In this document: positions 41,736 to 49,461 of the stretch, in pieces
How the letters are laid out: every line of letters starts with the position of its first letter
Position numbering within the stretch: position 1 is the stretch's first letter
DNA from: Nocardia alba NBRC 108234
Lineage (GTDB): Bacteria > Actinomycetota > Actinomycetes > Mycobacteriales > Mycobacteriaceae
Assembly: GCF_001612665.1 (NCBI RefSeq)
Contig: NZ_BDAX01000019.1
Coordinates: 248,001 to 312,000, forward strand
Length of the DNA stretch: 64,000 nucleotides
Direction: 5' to 3'
Made by a program: the position numbers and the translations under genes
Notes under the pieces: generated by a model
The model's input: only the letters and a program-made list of their open reading frames with translations
Database searches by the model: none
What the model was told of the DNA's origin: nothing

Positions 41736-44531
41736 TCAACCATCCAGACTCTTTGCTCCGAACTGTTCACGTAGCAACGCCAGCGCGACCTCGTCCGGAT
41801 CCTGGCGGTCACCGGGAGCCACCGGCACCGCGGCGGCGGCCAGCATCTCCCGTTCCTCCTCCGGAGTCGGCGGGGCGAGAACAGCGGCGCCGCGCACGGA
41901 ATCGCCACCGGACCGGGACTGCGACCCCTCGTCCGGGCCGGGGTCGTCGGGGAGGTCAGGGAAATCCGGCGGCGGAATGTCATCGTCGGACGGTCGGTTC
42001 ACCCGGTTCGACGACGGGTTACCCGCCGCCTGGCTCGGCCGCGAGAATTTGGGGCGTCCAGCGGGCTTGCTCTCCGGATTTCCGGCCCCTCGCGCGGGCC
42101 CGGCCTTGGCGGCGGGCGCCGGTCGCGGCGCGGGCGCACCGGTCTCCCAGCGCACATCCAGTTCACGCCCGAGCACGGCCCGCACCGCCGAACGCACCGC
42201 CTCGATATTGCGCGGATCGGACAACCGCTGCGCCAACGGAGCGGCCGGATGCGCGAAAACGATCACCTCGCCGTCGACCCGCGACACCGCCGCCCCGGAC
42301 AACAACGCCTGCAAGGTGGCCCCGAACTCCCGCACCCGACTCTTGATCTCCGGCCACGCGGCATCGACGATCCCGACCAGATCCTCCGACACCGCACCGA
42401 CCTGCGGCTCCACCCGCCGACCCTCGACCCGCGAAGACGCTTCGGCGTCGACCACCTCCGATCCCGGCCGAGCCGGCGAACCCACCTGCGGTGCCGCCGC
42501 TTTCGACGCCCGGACCGGGCCGACATCGGCGCGAGTCGCTTCGTCGGCGGCGCGGGCCGGGCTACCTCCGACGCGGGCCGACTCACCTCCGACGCGGCCC
42601 GGGTCACCTCCAGCGCGAGTCGAGTCACCCCCGGCGGGGGCCGGGTCACCGCCGACGCGGGCCGACTCACCTCCGGAGCGGGCCACGTCACCTCCGGCGC
42701 GAGTCGGGTCACCTCCGGCGCGAGTCAGGTCGTCGCTGGTGCGAGTCGAGTCGGTTTCGGTAGACGGACCGGAGAACTGCTCTGGGCCCACGCTTTCCGG
42801 ACGAGGACGGAAGTCCGGCTGTGCGGAGCGGATCGCGTCGGCGAGACCCTGGGCTCCAGTTCTTTCGGAAGAATCATCGACCGCATGCTGTCCGGCATCG
42901 ATCGGTGACGCGTTAGGCGCGGGTGGCGCGGACTGCGGCGCCTGCTCCGACGAGGCAGCAGACCCGTGGGTCGCCGACTGCGGCGAAAGTACAGGCGAGG
43001 GCGTCGCCGCAGGCACGGACGGCACGGGGTTCGGCACAGGCTCGTGCCCGGCAGGTCCGTGCCCGGCGGCAGGTGCGGACGAAGCCGCAGGTGTAGACGG
43101 TGCGGGCTCGGCGAGCGGCGCGGACGCTGCCGGGGACGCGCTCGACGCAGAGCCCACCGGGGCCGACGACGCGGTCGGGGCCGCGGTCTTCTGTTGCGCG
43201 GCAACGGGACTCGTGCCGCCCGATGTCGGCGATCCACCGGCCGCCGCTTCCTTCTCGGCGCGAGCGGCGGCGAGGAGTTCCGCACCTCGACGACCACTGG
43301 ACGCCGGGACGGCAGGGCGTTCGGCGGGCGGTTCGCCCGCGGCCGGGCCGGGGCGCGCGGGTGCGGGAACCGATCCGCTCGCGAATCCGCGTTCCAGGCG
43401 TTCCAGGCGTTGCAGGGTCGCCGACTCGGCGTCGGAGACCGACGGCAGGAGCATGCGGGCGCAGATGACTTCGAGGAGCAGACGCGGGGCGGTGGCACCG
43501 CGCATTTCACCGAGACCCTCGTGGAGGAGTTCGGCGTAGCGGGTGAGGGTGGCCGGGCCGAGGCGTTCGGCCTGTTCCCGCATCCTTTCCATGACATCGC
43601 CGGGGCCGGAGACCAAGCCGCGGTCAGCGGCGTCGGGGACCGCGCGCAGCAGGATCAGGTCGCGTAGGCGTTCGAGCAGGTCGACGGCGAATCGGCGCGG
43701 ATCGTGGCCGGCCTCCATCACCGAATCAACCGTGTTGAACAGTGCAGCGCCATCATCGGCGGCCAGCGCGTCGATGGCGTCGTCGATCAGCGCGACATCG
43801 GTGACGCCGAGCAGCGAGACCGCGCGCGGGTAGGTGACACCCTCCGGTCCGGCGCCCGCGAGCAACTGGTCGAGCACGCTCAGGCTGTCGCGCGGCGAAC
43901 CACCACCGGCCCGGATGACCAGCGGATACACCGCCTCCTCCACCGGTACGTGCTCCTGCTCGCAGATCTTGCCGAGCAGTCCGCGCATGGTGGCGGGCGG
44001 CAGCAGCCGGAACGGATAGTGGTGCGTACGAGACCGAATCGTCGGCAGCACCTTGTCCGGCTCGGTGGTGGCGAAGATGAAGATCAGATGAGCGGGCGGC
44101 TCCTCGACGATCTTGAGTAGCGCGTTGAAACCGGCCGTGGTGACCATGTGCGCCTCGTCGACGATGAACACGCGGTAGCGCGACTCGGCGGGCGCGTAGA
44201 AGGCGCGATCGCGCAGCTCACGGGTGTCGTCGACACCACCGTGACTGGCCGCGTCCAGTTCGATCACGTCGAGATTGCCCGAGCCGCCCGGACCGAGCGC
44301 CACACACGACGAGCACGTACCGCACGGCGTCGACGTCGGCCCGTCCACACAGTTCAGCGAGCGCGCGAGGATGCGCGCGGAGGAGGTCTTACCGCAGCCA
44401 CGAGGCCCGGAGAACAGATACGCGTGACTGATCCGTCCGGTATCCAGCGCCGTACTCAGCGGGTCGGTGACGTGCTCCTGACCCACTACTTCCGCGAATG
44501 TCGCCGGTCGATACTTCCGGTACAGAGCCAC
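41736..44531 (-). CDS. dnaX: DNA polymerase III subunit gamma/tau
   Basis: This is the AAA+ clamp-loader subunit: P-loop GPRGCGKTSSARILARSLNC, zinc module CVDGPTSTPCGTCSSC, Walker B VFIVDEAHMVT and sensor FATTEPDKVLPTIRSR. Domain III follows to about residue 390. The 931-residue length is far beyond the roughly 580 of M. tuberculosis DnaX. The extra length is a disordered Ala/Pro/Ser-rich middle (390-740) including about ten heptapeptide repeats of the type D-P-T-R-A-G-G. A conserved tau-like segment (GIVDAAWPEIKSRVREFGATLQALLSG) comes near residue 720, before a further disordered tail. The GTG start follows a TAGCCT -10 box by seven bases, suggesting a leaderless mRNA. Confidence 0.95.
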   Translation of the reverse strand: MALYRKYRPATFAEVVGQEHVTDPLSTALDTGRISHAYLFSGPRGCGKTSSARILARSLNCVDGPTSTPCGTCSSCVALGPGGSGNLDVIELDAASHGGVDDTRELRDRAFYAPAESRYRVFIVDEAHMVTTAGFNALLKIVEEPPAHLIFIFATTEPDKVLPTIRSRTHHYPFRLLPPATMRGLLGKICEQEHVPVEEAVYPLVIRAGGGSPRDSLSVLDQLLAGAGPEGVTYPRAVSLLGVTDVALIDDAIDALAADDGAALFNTVDSVMEAGHDPRRFAVDLLERLRDLILLRAVPDAADRGLVSGPGDVMERMREQAERLGPATLTRYAELLHEGLGEMRGATAPRLLLEVICARMLLPSVSDAESATLQRLERLERGFASGSVPAPARPGPAAGEPPAERPAVPASSGRRGAELLAAARAEKEAAAGGSPTSGGTSPVAAQQKTAAPTASSAPVGSASSASPAASAPLAEPAPSTPAASSAPAAGHGPAGHEPVPNPVPSVPAATPSPVLSPQSATHGSAASSEQAPQSAPPAPNASPIDAGQHAVDDSSERTGAQGLADAIRSAQPDFRPRPESVGPEQFSGPSTETDSTRTSDDLTRAGGDPTRAGGDVARSGGESARVGGDPAPAGGDSTRAGGDPGRVGGESARVGGSPARAADEATRADVGPVRASKAAAPQVGSPARPGSEVVDAEASSRVEGRRVEPQVGAVSEDLVGIVDAAWPEIKSRVREFGATLQALLSGAAVSRVDGEVIVFAHPAAPLAQRLSDPRNIEAVRSAVRAVLGRELDVRWETGAPAPRPAPAAKAGPARGAGNPESKPAGRPKFSRPSQAAGNPSSNRVNRPSDDDIPPPDFPDLPDDPGPDEGSQSRSGGDSVRGAAVLAPPTPEEEREMLAAAAVPVAPGDRQDPDEVALALLREQFGAKSLDG
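42545..42760 (-). repeat. 21-bp coding tandem repeats within dnaX
   Basis: About ten degenerate 21-bp units encode heptapeptides such as DPTRAGG, ESARVGG, DPAPAGG and DSTRAGG. Neighbouring units share long identical stretches (ACGCGGGCCGACTCACCTCC recurs on the plus strand), showing expansion by duplication. The array lies in the predicted disordered linker of DnaX. Confidence 0.8.
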
Positions 44532-44616
44532 GACCCACAGGCTACCGAGAGCGTCCGACAGGGTTGATCGGCGGCTGGCAGTGCACCGATACGGGGTAAT
44601 GCACTCTTGATCATCA

Positions 44617-44632
44617 TGTGACTCAAATCACA
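44617..44632. promoter_or_regulatory. CRP/GlxR-type binding site
   Basis: TGTGACTCAAATCACA is a perfect TGTGA-N6-TCACA palindrome, the consensus for CRP and the actinobacterial cAMP regulator GlxR. The flanking bases extend it to ATGTGA...TCACAT. It lies in the AT-rich gap 44545-44976, about 85 bp upstream of the dnaX start and 345 bp upstream of the orphan gene at 44977. Apart from this site and a candidate TACCGT -10 box near 44841, I see no gene in that gap. Confidence 0.6.
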
Positions 44633-44976
44633 TTGAATTCCACGGTACGGAGCGTACGTGCAAACCATGCCATTAGCCGCAACAGAATAGCTATCTACTG
44701 CCTCGAACACAGAAATTCAGCAATCGAACAGTCGTTTGATACTGGATAACCCGACAATGCATACCGATTCCCCGATTAACGGCCACTTGCTAGATGTAAC
44801 GAAATAGTGAAGGACCGTGACAGTGTCGCAAGTGGCTGGCTACCGTGGGTCTCGGCAACTTCGGTGGCCAAACCTTCATCAGGTTGGTGACCCCGGCCGG
44901 TCCCTCATCCCGACCGGGGCACAACCTTCGCGCACCGATCGCTCCCCCACCGCACCGACCGGAGGAACGTTTCACC

Positions 44977-45801
44977 GTGCTGTCGTGTGATGACATCGCA
45001 ACCGCCTGGCTCGCCCACACCGACTTCGCCGGCGACAACGCCGCGGTCGGGCTACTGAGCCGGGCGATCAGCCCACAAGACTTCGACATCAAACGCGACT
45101 CGTTACCCGTCGCCGCCGCGGCCGACCCGGCCACCGCCGACGCCATCCTGCAACTGCTCGAGCGCGGGCAGGTGCCGACCATGGCGGCCATTCGCACCCT
45201 CACCGCGCAGAACGAGATGCGCCGCGAGGCCGAGCGGATCGAGCGACTCGGCCGTCGCGCCCAGCGCAGCATCGACGAGTTCGGCCGTGTCCTCGCCCGC
45301 CTCGCCGCCGCCCACTGGACCGACCACAATATCGGCCCCACCAGGCGCGATATCCTCGCCGACGCCGAAATCTGCGCGCTCATCGCCGAACGGGTGGGTG
45401 AGATCGCGCCGTCGGCGGTCAAGCATCTGTGGCTGATCGAACGGGCGCAGCGCGCGGGCTGGATCGCCTCGAGCGCGAGCCCCGGTTCGCTGTGCCCGGC
45501 GCGGCGCTGGCACACCACCAAATACGGCAATCGGGTCTCGCAGAAGCCGGTCAACATGATCGGCAAACTGGTCACGGGCTTCGTCGTCGAACACACCGCC
45601 GACCGGGGCAAACCGCCGAGCTGGGCGGTACTCGCCCGCGACGCGCGCGACGACCGCGGTCGCCGCCTGTTCTTCGACGTGGCCGACGCGCATGCCCAGC
45701 GCCGCTGGCTCACCACCGCCGAGTGGCTCGCGAGCAGCGATGACCTGCCCGTTCCCGGCAAACGCGGCACGCGGGCACTGGCTAAGGAGAACCGGGCCTA
45801 G
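44977..45801 (+). CDS. Hypothetical protein, possible winged-helix DNA-binding protein
   Basis: The 274-residue protein (GTG at 44977, GGAGGA ten bases upstream) matches no family I can name. It starts LSCDDIATAWLAHTDFAG, then a helical, Arg-rich segment (RREAERIERLGRRAQRSIDEFGRVLARL). Next is GPTRRDILADAEICALIAERVGEIAPSAVKHLWLIERAQRAGWI, whose helix pattern resembles a winged helix-turn-helix, and finally a basic, Trp-containing C-terminal part. No membrane segment or signal is present. A longer frame to 44845 is possible but lacks a ribosome binding site. It sits alone between dnaX and the ammonium transporter, behind an unusually AT-rich region. Function is unknown; the DNA-binding suggestion is weak. 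Confidence 0.65.
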   Translation: MLSCDDIATAWLAHTDFAGDNAAVGLLSRAISPQDFDIKRDSLPVAAAADPATADAILQLLERGQVPTMAAIRTLTAQNEMRREAERIERLGRRAQRSIDEFGRVLARLAAAHWTDHNIGPTRRDILADAEICALIAERVGEIAPSAVKHLWLIERAQRAGWIASSASPGSLCPARRWHTTKYGNRVSQKPVNMIGKLVTGFVVEHTADRGKPPSWAVLARDARDDRGRRLFFDVADAHAQRRWLTTAEWLASSDDLPVPGKRGTRALAKENRA

Positions 45802-45867
45802 CGCCGCCATCAACGGTGAGGGTTCGGTAACTTTCTCGCGACGCATCCACGCGTGAAAGGAGTTACC

Positions 45868-47145
45868 GTGCCCGCAACGATCGACCCAGCGGCCACTGCT
45901 TGGCTACTCGCGGCCACCGCCATGGTGCTGTTGATGACGCCCGCACTCGCAGTCTTCTATGGCGGAATGGTGCGCTCGACAGGCGTGCTGAACATGCTGA
46001 TGATGAGCTTCATCGCGATCCCGCTGGTCACCGTGGTCTGGCTGGTGGCCGGCTACAGCCTCGCGTTCGGCGACGACGCGGGCGGCGGCCTGATCGGCGG
46101 TCTCGAACATCTAGGGCTGGCCGGGATCAACCCCGACTCAGTTCGCGGCACCATTCCGGAGCTGCTGTTCGTCACCTTCCAGCTGACGTTCGCGATCCTG
46201 ACCGCCGCCCTGGTCTCCGGCGCGATCGCCGACCGTGCCAAGTTCGCGGGCTGGATGGTGTTCGTCCCGCTGTGGACGCTGGCGGTGTACGCGCCGATCG
46301 CGCACTGGGTGTGGGGGCCCGACGGCTGGCTGCTGAACTTCGGCGCGCTCGACTACGCGGGCGGGCTGGTGGTCGAGATCACTTCCGGCGCTTCCGCCTT
46401 GGCCTTGGCACTGGTACTCGGACCGCGAATCGGCTTCAACATCGACGCGATGCGTCCGCACAACCTGCCGTTCGTGCTGCTCGGCGCCGGACTGCTGTGG
46501 TTCGGCTGGTTCGGTTTCAACGCGGGCTCCGCACTGGGCGCGACCGGCACCGCGGCGGCGGTCTTCCTGAACACCCTGATAGCGGGCAGCCTCGGCATGC
46601 TCGGCTGGCTCATCGTCGAACAGATCCGCGACGGTAAGCCCACCACGTTCGGCGCAGCCTCGGGCGCGGTGGCCGGTCTGGTCGCGATCACCCCGTCCTG
46701 CGGCGTGGTGAACACCCTCGGTGCGGTACTGGTCGGTCTGGCCGCCGGTGTGGTGTGTTCGTTCGCGGTCGGCTGGAAACACAAAGCGGGCTATGACGAT
46801 TCGCTCGACGTGGTCGGCGTGCACTTCGTGGGCGGCATCGTGGGCACGGTCCTGATCGGCCTGCTGGCCACCCAGGTGATGACCGGCGGCGTGAACGGCC
46901 TGTTCTACGGCGGCGGCTTCGCCCAGCTCGGCAAGCAACTGGTCGCGATCCTGGTGGTCGCGGCCTACGCCTTCACGATCTCGTTCGCACTCGGCAAGGG
47001 CGTCGACAAGATCATCGGCTTCCGCGTGAGCAAAGAAGACGAGACAGCGGGCATCGACTTCGCCCTGCACGCCGAAACCGCCTATGCCGAAGGCGTTCAC
47101 GGCTCCTCTCCCCGCCGCTTCGGCGAGGGGCACTACGGGACCTAG
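45868..47145 (+). CDS. amt: Ammonium transporter, Amt/Mep family
   Basis: The 425-residue membrane channel has about 11 helices; conserved segments include TPALAVFYGGMVRSTGVLNMLMM, GALVSGAIADR-like ALVSGAIADRAKF and GWFGFNAGSALGA. It conducts ammonium across the inner membrane. The pore normally has a twin-histidine pair. The second is present (VVGVHFVGGIVGT), but the position of the first, usually in VVHI, reads GGLVVEITSG here, a Glu at residue 170, as in some fungal Mep proteins. The GTG start follows AAAGGAG by five bases. No glnK or glnD follows; the next gene is convergent and shares the CTAG that contains both stop codons. Confidence 0.95.
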   Translation: MPATIDPAATAWLLAATAMVLLMTPALAVFYGGMVRSTGVLNMLMMSFIAIPLVTVVWLVAGYSLAFGDDAGGGLIGGLEHLGLAGINPDSVRGTIPELLFVTFQLTFAILTAALVSGAIADRAKFAGWMVFVPLWTLAVYAPIAHWVWGPDGWLLNFGALDYAGGLVVEITSGASALALALVLGPRIGFNIDAMRPHNLPFVLLGAGLLWFGWFGFNAGSALGATGTAAAVFLNTLIAGSLGMLGWLIVEQIRDGKPTTFGAASGAVAGLVAITPSCGVVNTLGAVLVGLAAGVVCSFAVGWKHKAGYDDSLDVVGVHFVGGIVGTVLIGLLATQVMTGGVNGLFYGGGFAQLGKQLVAILVVAAYAFTISFALGKGVDKIIGFRVSKEDETAGIDFALHAETAYAEGVHGSSPRRFGEGHYGT

Positions 47146-48272
47146 CTCACCTCGTCGGCCGGTGCCAGCCAGGTGTTGCATTCGAAGTTGCGATTCTTCG
47201 AGTAACCCTGGTTGTACCAGTTGCCGTTGTGGGTCGGGGTGCCGTGATCGCGGTGGCGGCCGTTGCCGTCACCGCGGTTGTAGTTGTGCTTCACCGCGGC
47301 GTAGCCCTCCTGCGAGGTCCACGACCCACCCGCTTCCGACGAACCGATGTACATGCCGCCGAAGCAGCTGGCCTGCAATTCCATTCGGCGCGAGGTCTCC
47401 AGCCCACCCGCCGACGTGGTGCCCTGGTCGCGGCGCTGGTTCGACGAAGCCTGCAGCAGGCCGGTGAGGCCCTGGACATGGTGACCGTATTCGTGGGCGT
47501 ACACCGACAGCGCTTCCATCGGCGGATACGGGGTGTTGTGCAGGACCAAGCCCGCTGTCGACATGTAGATGGTGCTCGACGCGCTGCAATAGAACGCGTC
47601 GCTGGTGGCGCCGCCACACGGCGATGACAGCTCCGAAGGCTGTTCGGCGACAACCAGACCCGGGCTCTTGAACGGCAGATTCGCCGCGGCCAGATTCGAC
47701 CGCCACATCTGATCGAGACAGACCTGCGCCGCCGCGAAGAACGCTGTGGCCACCGCCGCGGCGGTCGACCAGCGCGGCAGATCGCAGTCCATGTTCGTCA
47801 GACCCGCGTCGTCGTTCTTGAACAGCGGATGCTGCCCGAGCGCGATCACCGGTTGCGGTCCTGCCGGTTTGGTCGTGGTCGGCGCCGTGGTGCGTGCGGT
47901 GGTCGTGGCGCGCGCTGTCGTCGGGTTCGTGGTCGGCACCGGCGAATTCGAGGTGTAGGTGAAACTCGGCGGCGTCGTCTCGGCGAGCGAGCCCGGCGAA
48001 CTCTGGTCGGACACCGTCACCGCGGCGATGAGCAACCCGATGACCCCGAACACGGTCAAGACCGTCAACACGACCCCGCCCGCACCCGAACCACCCCGGC
48101 GCGGCGGCGGATAGCCCGGCGGCGCATAGCCGTACGGCGGCGGCAACGGCCGACCGTACGGCGGCGGCAACGGATGCTGATACTGCGCGACGGGATACCC
48201 ATACGGCTGCTGGTGCGGATACCCCGGCGGACCATGAGGACCATAGGGCCCGTAGCCGGGCGGTTGGCTCAT
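47142..48272 (-). CDS. Membrane-anchored neutral zinc metallopeptidase (YpfJ-like), copy 1
   Basis: The 376-residue protein has a Pro/Gly/Tyr-rich cytoplasmic N-terminus (residues 1-70, GYPPPYG-type units), one membrane helix (GGVVLTVLTVFGVIGLLIAAVTV), a Thr/Pro-rich extracellular linker, and a YpfJ-type zinc peptidase domain with HEYGHHVQGLTG (HExxH) and conserved FYCSASSTIYM before it. Several cysteines (CDLPR, CLDQ, CGG, CFGG, CNTW) could form disulfides outside the cell. Target proteins are unknown. Its ATG overlaps the stop of the paralogous upstream gene (TGATG), so the two are co-translated. It ends tail to tail with the ammonium transporter gene. Confidence 0.85.
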   Translation of the reverse strand: MSQPPGYGPYGPHGPPGYPHQQPYGYPVAQYQHPLPPPYGRPLPPPYGYAPPGYPPPRRGGSGAGGVVLTVLTVFGVIGLLIAAVTVSDQSSPGSLAETTPPSFTYTSNSPVPTTNPTTARATTTARTTAPTTTKPAGPQPVIALGQHPLFKNDDAGLTNMDCDLPRWSTAAAVATAFFAAAQVCLDQMWRSNLAAANLPFKSPGLVVAEQPSELSSPCGGATSDAFYCSASSTIYMSTAGLVLHNTPYPPMEALSVYAHEYGHHVQGLTGLLQASSNQRRDQGTTSAGGLETSRRMELQASCFGGMYIGSSEAGGSWTSQEGYAAVKHNYNRGDGNGRHRDHGTPTHNGNWYNQGYSKNRNFECNTWLAPADEVS

Positions 48273-49384
48273 CAGTTCACTTCGCTCGCGGACACCGTGA
48301 AGGTGTTGCACTGAGCGGTGAGGTTGCGCGCGAGACCGGTTTCGAACCACTGGCCGCCGTGCTCAGCGGTGCCGTGGTCGCGCATGTCGCCGGGGCCGTC
48401 ACCGCGACCGTAGGAATCCTTGGTGGCGACCGTGACCTGCGAGGAGGTCAGCGAGCCACCGCCCTTCGAGGAGGCGATGAACATGCCGTCGAAGCAGTTG
48501 GCCTGCAACTCGACTCGACGTGACAGCTCCAGGCCCTTGGCCGAGCGGGCGCCCGCGTCGACACGCTCGCTGTTGGCCTTGCGCAGAATGCCCGACTGGG
48601 CCTGCACATGGTGGCCGTACTCATGCGCGAACACCGACAGGTACACCACCCAGTTGTCGCGGAACTGATCGGTCTGCAGCTGGCTGATCGGCATGTAGAT
48701 GGTTTTGTTCGCCGGGCAGTAGAAGGCGGCGAAATTACTCGTCGACCCCGTGCACGGGGTGGTGATGCCATCGGTGTTCGCGGTGACGCTGAGCGTCGGC
48801 GACTCGAACGGCAGATTGTTCTGCGCCAGCAAGGGTTTCCACGCCGCCTCGAGGCACTTCGCGGCCGACTCGAAGAAGGCGCGCGCCTTGTCCACCTGGG
48901 TGCCCCACGGCGCGTACGCGCACGAGGCAGGGACCAGGGTGCCGTCGGAATCGGTGAGCAGCGGGTTGTCTCCGGTCGCGGCGGGCGCGGTGCCCGGCTG
49001 GGGGGTGTAGGTAGTGGTCGGTTTCGGGCCGATCGCGCCGATCCCGAGATCGACTCCGGTGTTGACGGCGTACTTCACCAGGCCGCCGACCAGCAGGAAG
49101 ATGACGACCAGGATTACCGAGGTGAAGCCACCGCCCCGCTTGCGTGGCGGTGGAGTAGGCCTGCCCGGCGGGCCGTAGGGCATCGGCGGCGGGCGGTATC
49201 CCGGCGGCGGACCGTACGCCGGACGCTGTCCGTAACCCTGTGGATAACCCTGCGGCTGTGGATAACCCGGCTGCCCATAGCCGGGTTGTGGCCGGTATCC
49301 CGGCGGCGGACCATAGCCAGGGGGCGGTGGAACCGGTCGTCCACCTGGGCCGTTCGGCCCATAACCGTACGGTGGTTGAGTCAC
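48272..49384 (-). CDS. Membrane-anchored neutral zinc metallopeptidase (YpfJ-like), copy 2
   Basis: This is a paralogue of the next gene, with the same plan: a Pro/Gly/Tyr-rich N-terminus (GYPQPQGYPQGYG region), one membrane helix (FTSVILVVIFLLVGGLVKYAV), a linker, and a zinc peptidase domain (FYCPANKTIYMP, then VFAHEYGHHVQAQSG with HExxH). The GTG at 49384 (TQPPYGYG) was chosen because it parallels the SQPPGYG start of copy 1, with G-rich sequence just before it; an ATG at 49408 is an alternative. Tandem duplication followed by divergence is clear. The N-terminal coding repeats contain two perfect TTATCCACA sequences. It is divergent from the DUF2207 gene. Confidence 0.83.
   Translation of the reverse strand: MTQPPYGYGPNGPGGRPVPPPPGYGPPPGYRPQPGYGQPGYPQPQGYPQGYGQRPAYGPPPGYRPPPMPYGPPGRPTPPPRKRGGGFTSVILVVIFLLVGGLVKYAVNTGVDLGIGAIGPKPTTTYTPQPGTAPAATGDNPLLTDSDGTLVPASCAYAPWGTQVDKARAFFESAAKCLEAAWKPLLAQNNLPFESPTLSVTANTDGITTPCTGSTSNFAAFYCPANKTIYMPISQLQTDQFRDNWVVYLSVFAHEYGHHVQAQSGILRKANSERVDAGARSAKGLELSRRVELQANCFDGMFIASSKGGGSLTSSQVTVATKDSYGRGDGPGDMRDHGTAEHGGQWFETGLARNLTAQCNTFTVSASEVN
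49239..49265 (-). promoter_or_regulatory. Two perfect TTATCCACA DnaA boxes inside coding sequence
   Basis: TGTGGATAA occurs at 49239-49247 and 49257-49265 on the plus strand; it is the complement of the consensus DnaA box. The spacing is 18 bp. The bases encode GYPQ repeats of the zinc peptidase N-terminus, so the match may be a by-product of codon choice. Confidence 0.3.
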
Positions 49385-49447
49385 TCCCCCGTACCCCCCT
49401 CGTCTCATGAGTCGTCGACAGCCGCTGACGCAGAATAGCAAGCTGTC

Positions 49448-49453
49448 TAGAGT
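49448..49453 (+). promoter_or_regulatory. -10 box of the DUF2207 gene
   Basis: TAGAGT lies eight bases before the ATG at 49462, with no Shine-Dalgarno sequence between them. A leaderless or one-base-leader transcript is likely. Confidence 0.5.
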
Positions 49454-49461
49454 AAGCACCC

